Origin: Rugamonas sp. A1-17
Lineage (GTDB): Bacteria; Pseudomonadota; Gammaproteobacteria; Burkholderiales; Burkholderiaceae_D
Reading direction: 5' to 3'
DNA length: 64,000 bases
Assembly (NCBI GenBank): GCA_025548565.1
Contig: JAJLPB010000002.1
Location: 372,001-436,000 of the forward strand
The position numbers and the translations under genes were made by a program. How positions within the stretch are numbered: the first letter of the stretch is position 1; each line of letters begins with the position of its first letter. A model generated the notes under the pieces. The model saw nothing but the letters and a program-made list of their open reading frames with translations, searched no databases and was not told where the DNA came from. This document shows, in pieces, positions 33,214 to 41,282 of this stretch.

Positions 33214-34059
33214 ATGAACGCACCTCGCCGCAACCTGCTGCTCGCCGCACTGACCATCGCCCTCGGCATCGCCGCGCCCTCCTACGCCAAGGATCCGAAA
33301 GAACTGGTGATCGGCACCAGCGCCGGCCCGTATGCGGACCAGATCAAACTGGGCATCAAGCCTATTCTGGAAAAGCAGGGATACAAGGTGAAGCTGGTGG
33401 AGTTCAACGACTACATCCAGCCCAACTTCGCGCTGGCCGAGGGTTCGCTGGACGCCAACGTGTTCCAGCACATCGTCTACCTGAACGAGTTCGCGGCCAA
33501 GAACAAGCTGGCACTGGCCGACCTGGTGAAGATCCCGACCGCGCCGATCGCCATCTACAGCAAGAAGCACAAGACGCTGGCCGAAGCGAAGGAAGGCACC
33601 AGCGTCGCCATGCCGAACGACCCGACCAACCAGGCCCGCGCGCTGGTGATGCTGGATCAACTGGGCTGGATAAAGCTGCGCGACAAGTTCGATCCGGTGA
33701 AGGCATCGGAGAAGGACATCGCCGTCAACATCAAGAAGGTCAAGCTGATCCCGCTGGAAGCGGCGCAGCTGCCGCGCTCCCTGCAGGACACCGACTACTC
33801 CTTCGTCAACGGGAATTACGCGCTGGCGTCGGGCATGAAGCTGAAGGAAGCGCTGCTGACCGAGAAGATCTCGTCCAACTACATCAACCTGGTGGCGATC
33901 CGCGCGGCCGACAAGGACAAGCAGTTCGCCAAGGACATCGCGGCGGCTTACCGCTCGCGCGAGTTCCTGGCCGTGACCAACAAATACTTCCCCGACTACT
34001 CGAAGACCGAAGACCAGCTGGCGCTGGAAGCCGGCGGTGCGGTCAAGCCGGGCAAGTAA
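33214..34059 (+). CDS. metQ: methionine-binding protein (NlpA/MetQ family)
   Basis: A 281-residue periplasmic binding protein. The signal peptide ends in AAPSYAKDP and has no lipobox cysteine, so unlike E. coli MetQ it is probably soluble rather than lipid-anchored. The NlpA fold is clear: LVIGTSAGPYADQIKLGIKPILEKQGY, PNFALAEGSLDANVFQHIVYL, VAMPNDPTNQARALVML and DYSFVNGNYALASGMK. It delivers L-methionine or related sulfur compounds to MetNI. AGGA precedes the ATG. No S-box or SAM riboswitch is visible before metN. Confidence 0.92.
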   Translation: MNAPRRNLLLAALTIALGIAAPSYAKDPKELVIGTSAGPYADQIKLGIKPILEKQGYKVKLVEFNDYIQPNFALAEGSLDANVFQHIVYLNEFAAKNKLALADLVKIPTAPIAIYSKKHKTLAEAKEGTSVAMPNDPTNQARALVMLDQLGWIKLRDKFDPVKASEKDIAVNIKKVKLIPLEAAQLPRSLQDTDYSFVNGNYALASGMKLKEALLTEKISSNYINLVAIRAADKDKQFAKDIAAAYRSREFLAVTNKYFPDYSKTEDQLALEAGGAVKPGK

Positions 34060-34064
34060 AACCC

Positions 34065-34907
34065 TCAGTCCAGATCGGAGGCAGCGTGCCGCTCCGGCAC
34101 CTGCTCCTCCGGTTCGCCGAACGTGCGATTGACCTTGCGGCCACGGATGACAGCCGGCCGCGCGGCGATGTCGTCGGCCCAGCGCCTGACGTTCTTGTAC
34201 TCGTGCACCGACAAGAATTCGCCGGCGCCGTAAATCTTCCCGAGTACCAGAACGCCGTACCATGGCCAGATCGCCATGTCGGCGATGGTGTACTCGTCGC
34301 CCGCGACGTAGCGATGATTGGCCAGCTGGCGATCGAGCACGTCGAGCTGGCGCTTGACTTCCATTGCATAGCGGTTGATCGGGTACTCCAGCTTTTCCGG
34401 CGCGTAGGCGTAGAAGTGGCCGAAGCCTCCGCCCAGGAACGGCGCGGAACCCATCTGCCAGAACAGCCAGTTCAAGGTCTCGGTGCGCGCCGCCAGTTCC
34501 TTCGGCAGGAAGGCGCCGAATTTCTCCGCCAGGTACACCAGGATCGAGCCGGATTCGAACACGCGCAATGGCTGCGCGCCGCTGCGGTCGACCATCGCCG
34601 GTATCTTCGAGTTGGGATTGATCTCGACGAAGCCGCTGGAGAACTGGTCGCCTTCGTTGATGCGGATGAGCCATGCGTCATATTCGGCGCCGGCGTGTCC
34701 GGCGGCCAGCAGCTCTTCCAGCATGATCGTCACCTTCACGCCGTTCGGCGTACCCAGTGAATACAGCTGCAAGGGGTGCTTCCCGACCGGCAGTTCCTTG
34801 TCATGGGTGGGGCCCGCGACCGGACGGTTAATGCTTGCAAACGTGCCGCCGGAGGGTGCTTCGTTCACCCAGACTTTCGGCGGCACATATTTGGATTGTT
34901 CCGTCAT
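34065..34907 (-). CDS. yghU: YghU-type glutathione transferase / disulfide-bond oxidoreductase
   Basis: A 280-residue Nu-class GST. It has the long N-terminal extension of YghU (VPPKVWVNE, FASINRPVAGPTHDKELPVGKHPLQLYSLGTPNGVKVTIMLEE), the EINPNSKIPAMVDRSG glutathione loop, ESGSILVYLAEKFG and the C-terminal WLFWQMGSAPFLGGGFGHFYAYAPEK segment. E. coli YghU binds two glutathiones and reduces disulfides of small thiols. Its position between metNIQ and a serine acetyltransferase gene fits a role in thiol metabolism. It converges on metQ with a 5-bp gap. Confidence 0.93.
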   Translation of the reverse strand: MTEQSKYVPPKVWVNEAPSGGTFASINRPVAGPTHDKELPVGKHPLQLYSLGTPNGVKVTIMLEELLAAGHAGAEYDAWLIRINEGDQFSSGFVEINPNSKIPAMVDRSGAQPLRVFESGSILVYLAEKFGAFLPKELAARTETLNWLFWQMGSAPFLGGGFGHFYAYAPEKLEYPINRYAMEVKRQLDVLDRQLANHRYVAGDEYTIADMAIWPWYGVLVLGKIYGAGEFLSVHEYKNVRRWADDIAARPAVIRGRKVNRTFGEPEEQVPERHAASDLD

Positions 34908-34945
34908 TCAAAAATCTCCATGCCTGTACAAACCAAAAGCATACC

Positions 34946-35869
34946 CTAATCGCTGCGCATCTGCGCTTGCGACACATTGCTCCCCGGAGGCACGCTTTGC
35001 GTGAGCCATACATTCCCGCCGATGGTCGAACCGGCGCCGATGGTGATGCGGCCCAGGATGGTCGCGCCGGCGTAGATCACAACGTCATCCTCGACCACGG
35101 GATGGCGCGGCACGCCCTTGATCAAGGCGCCCTGTTCGTCGGCCGGGAAGCGCTTGGCGCCAAGGGTCACATGCTGGTACAGGCGTACGCGCTGGCCGAT
35201 GATCGCGGTCTCGCCGATCACCACGCCGGTGCCGTGGTCGATGAAGAAGCTGCCGCCGATCCGCGCACCCGGATGGATGTCGATCCCGGTCAGCGAATGG
35301 CCGATGTCCGAAATCAGCCGCGCCAGGAACGGCGAGCCAAGCCGGTGCAGGCTGTGCGCCAGCCGGTAGTACAGGATGGCGATGGTGCCCGGATAGCACA
35401 GCATGATCTCGGCCACCGACGTCGCCGCCGGATCGCCCGAGAACGCCGCCTGCACGTCGGACACCAGCAGCCCGCGAATGCCCGGCAGGCCGGCCGCGAA
35501 CTCGCGCGTGATGGCGTGGGCCTGGCGCGTCAGCGCTTCCTCATCGTCGGGCGCATCCTTCAACGAAAACTGCAGGCCGCGCCGGACCTGTTCCGTCAGG
35601 CGGTTCAGGGTGGTGTTGAGCGTGTCGCCGACGAAGTAGTCGATGCTCTCGTCGGTCAGGTTGGGGCGCCCGTAGTGCGTCGGGAACAGCACCGCCGACA
35701 GGCCGTTGACGATGATCGTCAGCGCCTCGCGCGACGGCAACTCGCGCACCCTGCCGTGATGGCGGATGTTGTGCGTGGCCTCGCGCGACACGCGCAGCTG
35801 CTCGATCACGCCGTTAAGGTTCCAGTGCGACGGCTTGACGCCGGTTCCATCATAGGTATCGATAGTCAT
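34946..35869 (-). CDS. epsC: serine O-acetyltransferase, EpsC/SrpH type
   Basis: A 307-residue cytosolic enzyme that makes O-acetylserine, the precursor of cysteine. The N-terminal helical part (VSDVQAAFSGDPAATSVAEIMLCYPG) is followed by the left-handed beta-helix of hexapeptide repeats: GIDIHPGARIGGSFFIDHGTGVVIGETAIIGQRVRLYQHVTLG, with the catalytic His-Gly region intact. The N-terminal extension of about 130 residues and the DHGTG wording mark the EpsC/SrpH subgroup rather than CysE. It is 38 bases downstream of nothing on its strand except yghU, which it precedes; the two may be cotranscribed. Confidence 0.92.
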   Translation of the reverse strand: MTIDTYDGTGVKPSHWNLNGVIEQLRVSREATHNIRHHGRVRELPSREALTIIVNGLSAVLFPTHYGRPNLTDESIDYFVGDTLNTTLNRLTEQVRRGLQFSLKDAPDDEEALTRQAHAITREFAAGLPGIRGLLVSDVQAAFSGDPAATSVAEIMLCYPGTIAILYYRLAHSLHRLGSPFLARLISDIGHSLTGIDIHPGARIGGSFFIDHGTGVVIGETAIIGQRVRLYQHVTLGAKRFPADEQGALIKGVPRHPVVEDDVVIYAGATILGRITIGAGSTIGGNVWLTQSVPPGSNVSQAQMRSD

Positions 35870-35983
35870 AGTGTCTCGAATTATAAAAACGCCGGCGGCA
35901 GTGCGAAGGAATGATTTCGCCCTTGGATATGCGATGACCGCATATCGCGTAAAATGCTCGGCTCACAGAACAATACGCCTTTC

Positions 35984-37165
35984 ATGAATATTTTGCTGAC
36001 ACTGCTGCTGGCCGGCCTGAGTATGGTCGGGCCGCTGGCCATCGACACCTATCTGCCGTCGTTCCCCGCCATCGCCCTGGCCTTCGACGCCAGCCCGATG
36101 CTGATCCAGCAGACGTTGAGCATGTTCCTGTTCTGCTTCGCGTTCATGATGCTGTTCTACGGCACGCTGTCCGATTCCTTCGGCCGCCGCCCGGTGATCC
36201 TGGTGTCGCTGGTGCTGTACATCGCCGCCTCCATCGTCGGCGCGATGGCGCAGTCCATCGGCGTGCTGCTGGCCTGCCGCATCGTGCAGGGCCTGGCGGC
36301 CGGCGCCGGCTCGGTGGTCGGCCGCGCGATTGTGCAGGACCGCTTCTCCGGCGTCGCCGCGCAGAAAATCCTGTCGCATATCATGATGATCTTCGGGCTG
36401 GCGCCGGCCATCGCGCCGGTGCTGGGCGGCTGGCTGCAGGTGAGCTTCGGCTGGCGTTCTATCTTCTGGTTCCTCAGCGGCTTCGGCATCCTGATGTTCA
36501 TCGCCGTGCAGCGCGCGCTGCCCGAGAGCCTGGCCGTCAAGGACCGCCACCCGTTCCACCTTGGCGTCATCGCCGCGAACTACTGGAAGGTACTGTGCCA
36601 CCACCACTTCCTGCTGTTGTCGATCGCGGTTGGCATGAGCTTCGCCGGCGTGGCGCTGTATATCGGCTCGGCCGCCTACTTCGTGATGAACATCCTGCAC
36701 CTGCCGGAGACCGCGTTCGCATGGATGTTCGTGCCGCTGATCAGCGGCATGGTGATCGGCTCCGCGCTGTCGGGCAAGTTCGCGCACAGGTTCTCGCGCG
36801 GCGCGCAGGTGTGGATGGGCTTTGCGGTCATGATCGCCTCCGGCGTCATCAACGTGGCCTACAACAGCGCCTTCGTGGCCGCCGTGCCGTACGCGGTGCT
36901 GCCGCTGTTTATCTATTCCTTCGGCCTGGCGCTGTCGATGACGCCCCTGTCGCTGATCGCTTTGGAGTACTTCCCCAACAACAGCGGGCTGGCGGCGTCG
37001 ATGCAGTCCTTCATCCAGATGCTGCTGTTTGCCCTGGTGTCCGGCCTGGTGGCGCCGCTGCTGTTCGACAGCGCGCTGAAACTGGCCTGGGGCGTGCTCG
37101 CCAGCCTGGTCATCAGCGTGATCGCCTGGCTGCTGGCGCAGACCGGCAAGCCGGTCACGCACTAG
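35984..37165 (+). CDS. MFS multidrug exporter, Bcr/CflA family
   Basis: A 393-residue inner-membrane protein with 12 helices. The Bcr/CflA signature is clear: LAIDTYLPSFPAIALAFDAS in helix 1, YGTLSDSFGRRPVILVSL (motif A), RIVQGLAAGAGSVVGRAIVQDRFSG and LAPAIAPVLGGWL (motif C). Members export bicyclomycin, chloramphenicol, sulfonamides or dipeptides by proton antiport. The start at 35984 gives MNILLTLLLAG directly at helix 1; an ATG at 35954 is possible but neither has a good ribosome site. It ends 10 bases before the stop of a convergent small gene. Confidence 0.92.
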   Translation: MNILLTLLLAGLSMVGPLAIDTYLPSFPAIALAFDASPMLIQQTLSMFLFCFAFMMLFYGTLSDSFGRRPVILVSLVLYIAASIVGAMAQSIGVLLACRIVQGLAAGAGSVVGRAIVQDRFSGVAAQKILSHIMMIFGLAPAIAPVLGGWLQVSFGWRSIFWFLSGFGILMFIAVQRALPESLAVKDRHPFHLGVIAANYWKVLCHHHFLLLSIAVGMSFAGVALYIGSAAYFVMNILHLPETAFAWMFVPLISGMVIGSALSGKFAHRFSRGAQVWMGFAVMIASGVINVAYNSAFVAAVPYAVLPLFIYSFGLALSMTPLSLIALEYFPNNSGLAASMQSFIQMLLFALVSGLVAPLLFDSALKLAWGVLASLVISVIAWLLAQTGKPVTH

Positions 37166-37175
37166 GCCGCGCGAC

Positions 37176-37445
37176 TCACGGCCAGGGCGTCGGGTTCACG
37201 TCGATGTATTGCGCGCCGCCCTGCTCCGGCTCACGGGCGTCGCCCCGGACGCCGGCCGACGGAGGCCGGGCCGGCGCCTGCGCCGGATTGCGCAGGCCCA
37301 GTATCTCCTTGCGGGTCTCGACAAAATCGGCGCTGGACAAGGGGTGCTCCTTGTCCGGCCAGTTCTCTTCCGCCCATCGCTGCAACTCCTCGTAGCGCTG
37401 CCAAAGCTCGTTGACGAACTGGCGGCGCGCGGTTTCCTTGTCCAT
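37176..37445 (-). CDS. small hypothetical protein, divergent from the MocR regulator
   Basis: An 89-residue soluble, charged protein: an N-terminal helix with many Trp and Glu residues (VNELWQRYEELQRWAEENWPDKEHPLSSADFVETRKEILGL) followed by a Pro-rich tail. No family recognised. GGAGGAACC just before the ATG at 37445 is a strong ribosome site, which supports translation. It is divergent from the MocR-type regulator with 74 bases between the two starts, and MocR proteins often control the gene opposite, so it may be their target. Confidence 0.65.
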   Translation of the reverse strand: MDKETARRQFVNELWQRYEELQRWAEENWPDKEHPLSSADFVETRKEILGLRNPAQAPARPPSAGVRGDAREPEQGGAQYIDVNPTPWP

Positions 37446-37519
37446 GGTTCCTCCTGTGTGACTTGCAAGTCTATGGCAAACTGCCGGGTATTGTCTGTCA
37501 GGCGCCGCACAAACATAAC

Positions 37520-38953
37520 ATGGAACTTCACATCGTCATCGAGGGCACGAAGGATTTAAGCGGGCAGCTGTACCGCCAGCTGAGCGACTCGATCCGCAGC
37601 GGGCGCCTGGCCGACGGCCAGCAGTTGCCGCCCACCCGCCTTCTGGCCGAGCAGCTAGGCCTGTCGCGCAAGACCGTCTCCGATGTCTACACCCGCCTGA
37701 CGCAGGAGCGGCTGGTGCTGGGCCAGGTCGGCAAGGGCAGCTTCGTCAGCGCGCCGGCGGAGGCCAGGCCGCGCCGACAGGTCGCCGGCAAACTCGCCAG
37801 CGCCGCCATCGTCGCCAAGTGGGACGCCATGCACGCACCGCTGCGCAACCCGTTCCCGGAAGGCCGTTCGCGCCATGAATTCATCGGCGGCTGCATCTCG
37901 CCCGGCCTGTTCCCCATCGACGAGTGGCGCCGCTGCGTGCTGCACGCCCTGCGCCAGGACGCCAAGAGCGGCGGTATGTACCATCAGGCGGAAGGCGTCG
38001 CCGAGCTGCGCGCGGCTATCGCCCACCACGCCGCCTACGCGCGCGGCGTGGTCTGCACCGCCAGCAATGTAGTGGTCACCAACGGCGCCCAGCAGGCGCT
38101 GGACTTGCTGGGCCGCGTGCTGCTGGAGCCGGGCTGCGTGGTGGCCGTCGAGGAACCGGGCTATCCGGCCGCGCGCATGCTGTTCGCCAGCCAGGGCGCG
38201 CAGGTGGTGGGCATCGGGGTCGATAGCGAAGGCATGCTGGTGGAGCAGATCCCGCAAGGCACGCGGCTGATCTACACCACGCCGGCCCACCAGTTCCCGC
38301 TGGGGATGCCGATGAGCGTGGCCAGGCGCGAAGCGCTGCTGGCGCGCGCGCTGGAGATCGGCGCCATCATCATCGAGGACGACTACGACAGCGAATTCCG
38401 CTACGAGGGCCGGCCCACCGATTCGCTGCAGAGCATGGACCGGCATGGCGTGGTGGCCTTCGTCGGTACCTTCTCCAAGGTGATGCTGCCGGAGCTGCGG
38501 CTCGGCTACGCGGTGCTGCCGGAGGCGGTGCTGAACGCGGCCCTCACCGTCAAGCACCTGAACGACTGGCATACGGCCACCGCCAGCCAGCACGCACTGG
38601 CCAAGTTCATCTCGGACGGCTACCTGTCGCGCCACATCCGCCGCTGCAGCGAGATCTACGCGACGCGGCGCGAGCGCCTGCAATCCATGTTTTCCGGGCC
38701 GCTGTCGCCGTGGTTCGAACTGGTGCCGGCCAGCGCCGGCTTCCACGTGGCGGCGCTGTGCAAAAAGCCGCTGGACCTGGACCTGCTGCGGCGGCTGGCG
38801 CGGCGCGCCGACGTCGGCCTCTACCCGCTGTCGAACTTCTACGCCTTCACGCAGCCCAAGGCCGGCCTGTTCCTCGGCTACGGCGGCATCGAGACGCTCG
38901 ATATCGACACCGCGCTGCTGCGCGTGCGCGACATTCTTCAACAAATGGAGTAA
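37520..38953 (+). CDS. MocR-family PLP-dependent transcriptional regulator
   Basis: A 477-residue regulator: GntR-type winged helix (residues 1-75; LADGQQLPPTRLLAEQLGLSRKTVSDVYTRL), linker, and a fold-type I aminotransferase domain with NGAQQALDLLGRVLLEPG, IIEDDYDSEFRYEG and the PLP-lysine Lys320 in GTFSKVMLPELRLGY. MocR proteins sense pyridoxal phosphate, GABA or other amino compounds and activate a nearby gene; PdxR controls vitamin B6 synthesis. No pdx or gab gene is adjacent; the divergent 89-residue gene is the only close candidate target. The start at 37520 matches the usual N-terminus. Confidence 0.92.
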   Translation: MELHIVIEGTKDLSGQLYRQLSDSIRSGRLADGQQLPPTRLLAEQLGLSRKTVSDVYTRLTQERLVLGQVGKGSFVSAPAEARPRRQVAGKLASAAIVAKWDAMHAPLRNPFPEGRSRHEFIGGCISPGLFPIDEWRRCVLHALRQDAKSGGMYHQAEGVAELRAAIAHHAAYARGVVCTASNVVVTNGAQQALDLLGRVLLEPGCVVAVEEPGYPAARMLFASQGAQVVGIGVDSEGMLVEQIPQGTRLIYTTPAHQFPLGMPMSVARREALLARALEIGAIIIEDDYDSEFRYEGRPTDSLQSMDRHGVVAFVGTFSKVMLPELRLGYAVLPEAVLNAALTVKHLNDWHTATASQHALAKFISDGYLSRHIRRCSEIYATRRERLQSMFSGPLSPWFELVPASAGFHVAALCKKPLDLDLLRRLARRADVGLYPLSNFYAFTQPKAGLFLGYGGIETLDIDTALLRVRDILQQME

Positions 38954-39006
38954 AGCTTCGTGAAGATGTAGAATGATGAATTGATCTGCAACAGACACTC
39001 CGAGCC

Positions 39007-39459
39007 ATGCGCCTGACATCCTTCACCGACTACTCCCTGCGTACCTTGCTGTACCTGAGCGCGCACCGGGACCGGCTGGTCACGATCCAGGACATCGCCG
39101 ACATGCACGCGATCTCGAAGAACCATCTGATGAAGGTGGTGTACCAGCTGGGCCAATCCGGCCTGGTGGAGACGGTGCGCGGCCGCAACGGCGGCCTGCG
39201 GCTGGCGAAAGAGCCAAAGGACATCAACATCGGCGCGCTGGTGCGGGCGACCGAGACCGACTTCTTCATGGCCGAATGCTTCGACCGCGAAACCGACACC
39301 TGCCCGCTCACGCCCAACTGCGCGCTCAAGCACACGCTGAACGACGCCACCAAGGCCTTCCTGGCCGTGCTGGATAAACAAACGCTTCAGGACATGCTGC
39401 CGCAGGCCCCGTCCAACGCGGCCAAGCCGGTGCGGATGGTGCGCGGCGCGGCCAGCTGA
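39007..39459 (+). CDS. Rrf2 family regulator, NsrR-like
   Basis: A 150-residue DNA-binding protein of the Rrf2 family. The winged helix starts MRLTSFTDYSLRTLLYLSAH, which is the NsrR rather than IscR wording, and the cluster-binding cysteines Cys91, Cys99 and Cys105 have the C-x7-C-x5-C spacing seen in NsrR. It should hold a 4Fe-4S cluster that is lost on reaction with nitric oxide, releasing repression of NO-detoxifying genes. No hmp, norB or ytfE gene is adjacent, so its targets are elsewhere. It starts 53 bases after the MocR gene and converges on the gntR gene with 13 bases between stops. Confidence 0.9.
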   Translation: MRLTSFTDYSLRTLLYLSAHRDRLVTIQDIADMHAISKNHLMKVVYQLGQSGLVETVRGRNGGLRLAKEPKDINIGALVRATETDFFMAECFDRETDTCPLTPNCALKHTLNDATKAFLAVLDKQTLQDMLPQAPSNAAKPVRMVRGAAS

Positions 39460-39472
39460 ATCCAGCACGCGT

Positions 39473-40135
39473 CTAGGCCGCGTCCCGCTGCAGCTGCGGC
39501 AGGGACGCCATCAGGTCCGAAAAGCGCTGCCCCTGTATCATCACGTGCTCACGCAGCAGGCGCGCCGCCAGTTCGCCGTCGCCGCCAACGATGGCCTGCA
39601 CCACGCCGTCATGCTCGTGATAGGACGTGGACAGCCGGTCGCGCACCCGCAGCTGCAGGCGGCGGTAAGGCCGCAGGCGTCGATACAAATTGCGCGTCTG
39701 CTCGATCAGGAACTGGTTATGGCTGCCGGCGTAGATCGCCTCGTGGAACAACTCGTTCTTGTAGTAGTAGACGTCCGGCTCCTGCGCATCGCGCGCCTCC
39801 TGGCAGGCCTGATGGGCCGCCAATAGAGCCTGCTGCTCCTCAGGCGTCATGCGGCGCGCGGCCAGGCGGCCGCAGGTCGCCTCCAGTTCCGACATCACCT
39901 CGAACATCTCCACCAGCTGCTGCGGCCCCAGCTCCGCGACGATGGCGCCGCGCCGCGGGCGTATCACCACCAACCCCATGGAAGCCAGCTGAATCAGCGT
40001 TTCGCGCACCGGCGTGCGGGAGACGCCGAAGCGCGCGGCCAGCTCGGTCTCGTCGAGGTGCTGGCCCGGTTTGAGCTCGCCGATGGCGATCATTTCTTCA
40101 ATCTCTTCGCGCAGCGTGGCGGAATGGGTGGTCAT
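39473..40135 (-). CDS. GntR/FCD family repressor of the malonate operon (MdcY-like)
   Basis: A 220-residue regulator with an N-terminal GntR winged helix (LKPGQHLDETELAARFGVSRTPVRETLIQL) and an FCD ligand domain (about 90-215) with the metal-binding Asp/His pattern in FHEAIYAGSHN and SYHEHDGVVQAI. It is divergent from dctP-mdc; in Acinetobacter and Pseudomonas the mdc genes are controlled by such a GntR protein (MdcY) or by LysR-type MdcR. The start is set at 40135 because a near-consensus promoter (40194 to 40167) would start RNA at about 40160, after the alternative ATG at 40168. Likely autoregulated through the palindrome at 40148-40162. Confidence 0.88.
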   Translation of the reverse strand: MTTHSATLREEIEEMIAIGELKPGQHLDETELAARFGVSRTPVRETLIQLASMGLVVIRPRRGAIVAELGPQQLVEMFEVMSELEATCGRLAARRMTPEEQQALLAAHQACQEARDAQEPDVYYYKNELFHEAIYAGSHNQFLIEQTRNLYRRLRPYRRLQLRVRDRLSTSYHEHDGVVQAIVGGDGELAARLLREHVMIQGQRFSDLMASLPQLQRDAA

Positions 40136-40147
40136 GGTCTTCGCAGC

Positions 40148-40162
40148 CTTGTGTATATCAAG
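40148..40162. promoter_or_regulatory. probable GntR operator at the gntR start site
   Basis: CTTGTGTATATCAAG is an imperfect palindrome (CTTG/CAAG arms, 7-base centre) located at the predicted RNA start of the gntR gene. It resembles the TGTATACA site on the other side of the region. Confidence 0.45.
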
Positions 40163-40166
40163 CTTC

Positions 40167-40194
40167 ATTATAAGTCGCTTATTTAGCTTGACAA
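40167..40194 (-). promoter_or_regulatory. promoter of the gntR gene
   Basis: On the minus strand TTGTCA (40194-40189) and a perfect TATAAT (40172-40167) are separated by 16 bases. RNA would start near 40160, giving a leader of about 25 bases before the ATG at 40135. Confidence 0.65.
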
Positions 40195-40223
40195 TGTATT
40201 CGAACAAGATATTCTTGTATACA
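40188..40223 (+). promoter_or_regulatory. promoter and operator of the dctPQM-mdc operon
   Basis: TTGACA (40188-40193), 16-base spacer, TATTCT (40210-40215), followed at once by the perfect palindrome TGTATACA (40216-40223) over the expected RNA start. The -35 box overlaps the -35 box of the divergent gntR promoter (40189-40194). A repressor on the palindrome would block the start site. Confidence 0.65.
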
Positions 40224-40265
40224 CAAAACAAAGCGTTGCATATTTGACCTACCCTTGGAGACAAC

Positions 40266-41282
40266 ATGAGCGTAATCACCCGCAGGTCCGTACTGGCCGC
40301 CCTGGCCGCAAGCCCGTTGTTGCTGCAACCGGCATGGGCGCAGAGCACCACCCTCAAGATCTCGCACCAGTTCCCCGGCGGGACGGTCACCGACGGCGAT
40401 TTCCGCGACCGCCTGACCCGCATGTTCGCGGCCGAAGTGGAAAAGCGCAGCAAGGGCAGCCTCAAATTCGAGATCTATCCCGGCTCCTCGCTGATGAAGA
40501 CCAACGCCCAGTTCTCGGCCATGCGCAAGGGCGCGCTGGACATGTCGCTGGTGCCGCTGTCGTACGCCGGCGGCGAGGTCCCGGAGGTGAACATCGGCCT
40601 GATGCCCGGCCTGGTGACGTCCTACGAGCAGGCCTACGGCTGGAAGAACGCCGAAGTGGGCAAGGAGTTGAGCCGCATCCTGAACGAGAAAGGCATCGTG
40701 CTGGTGAGCTGGATCTGGCAGGCCGGCGGCGTGGCCTCGCGCACCAAGCCGGTGATCGATCCGGACGACGCCAAGGGCATGAAGATACGCGGCGGCTCGC
40801 GCGAAATGGACCTGATCCTCAAGGCCGCCGGCGCCGCCGTGGTGTCGCTGCCGTCCAATGAGATCTACGCCGCCATGCAGACCGGCGCGATGGAGGCGGC
40901 GCTGACCTCCTCCACCTCGCTGATCTCGTTCCGCCTGGAGGAAGTGTCGAAGGCGCTGACCACCGGCCGCGCGGGCGCCTACTGGTTCATGTTCGAGCCG
41001 CTGATGATGTCCAAGGCCGTCTTCGACCGCCTGACCAAGGAACAGCAAGCCACCATCATGGCCGTCGGCGCCGAGATGGAAGCCTTCGCGCTAACCTCCG
41101 CCAAGGCCGACGACACGGCCGTGGCCAACGTCTACGCCAAGGCCAAGGCCAAGGTGGTGGATTTGAATCCGGCCGCGCTGAAAAAATGGCAGGCCATCGC
41201 CCGCACCACCGCCTGGAAGGACTACAGCGAACGCAATGAAAGCTGCGCCAAGCTGCTCAAGCTGGCGGAGAAAACGCTGTGA
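40266..41282 (+). CDS. dctP: TRAP transporter substrate-binding protein, DctP family
   Basis: A 338-residue periplasmic receptor with a signal peptide that begins with a twin-arginine-like MSVITRRSVLAALAASPLLL and ends at AWAQS. The DctP family fold shows LKISHQFPGGTVTDGDFRD, GSLKFEIYPGSSLMKTNAQFSAMRKGALDM and the signature KGMKIRGGSREMDLILKAAGAAVVSLPSNEIYAAMQTG with the Arg that binds the substrate carboxylate. Given that it leads an operon of malonate decarboxylase genes, malonate is the likely ligand, as for the MatPQM TRAP system described in Sinorhizobium. GGAGACAAC precedes the ATG. Confidence 0.93.
   Translation: MSVITRRSVLAALAASPLLLQPAWAQSTTLKISHQFPGGTVTDGDFRDRLTRMFAAEVEKRSKGSLKFEIYPGSSLMKTNAQFSAMRKGALDMSLVPLSYAGGEVPEVNIGLMPGLVTSYEQAYGWKNAEVGKELSRILNEKGIVLVSWIWQAGGVASRTKPVIDPDDAKGMKIRGGSREMDLILKAAGAAVVSLPSNEIYAAMQTGAMEAALTSSTSLISFRLEEVSKALTTGRAGAYWFMFEPLMMSKAVFDRLTKEQQATIMAVGAEMEAFALTSAKADDTAVANVYAKAKAKVVDLNPAALKKWQAIARTTAWKDYSERNESCAKLLKLAEKTL

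Noticed and set aside
40136..40465. Longer GntR regulator starting at 40168 or 40465
   Set aside because: The predicted gntR RNA start (about 40160) lies downstream of both, and residues before 40135 have no match to the family.
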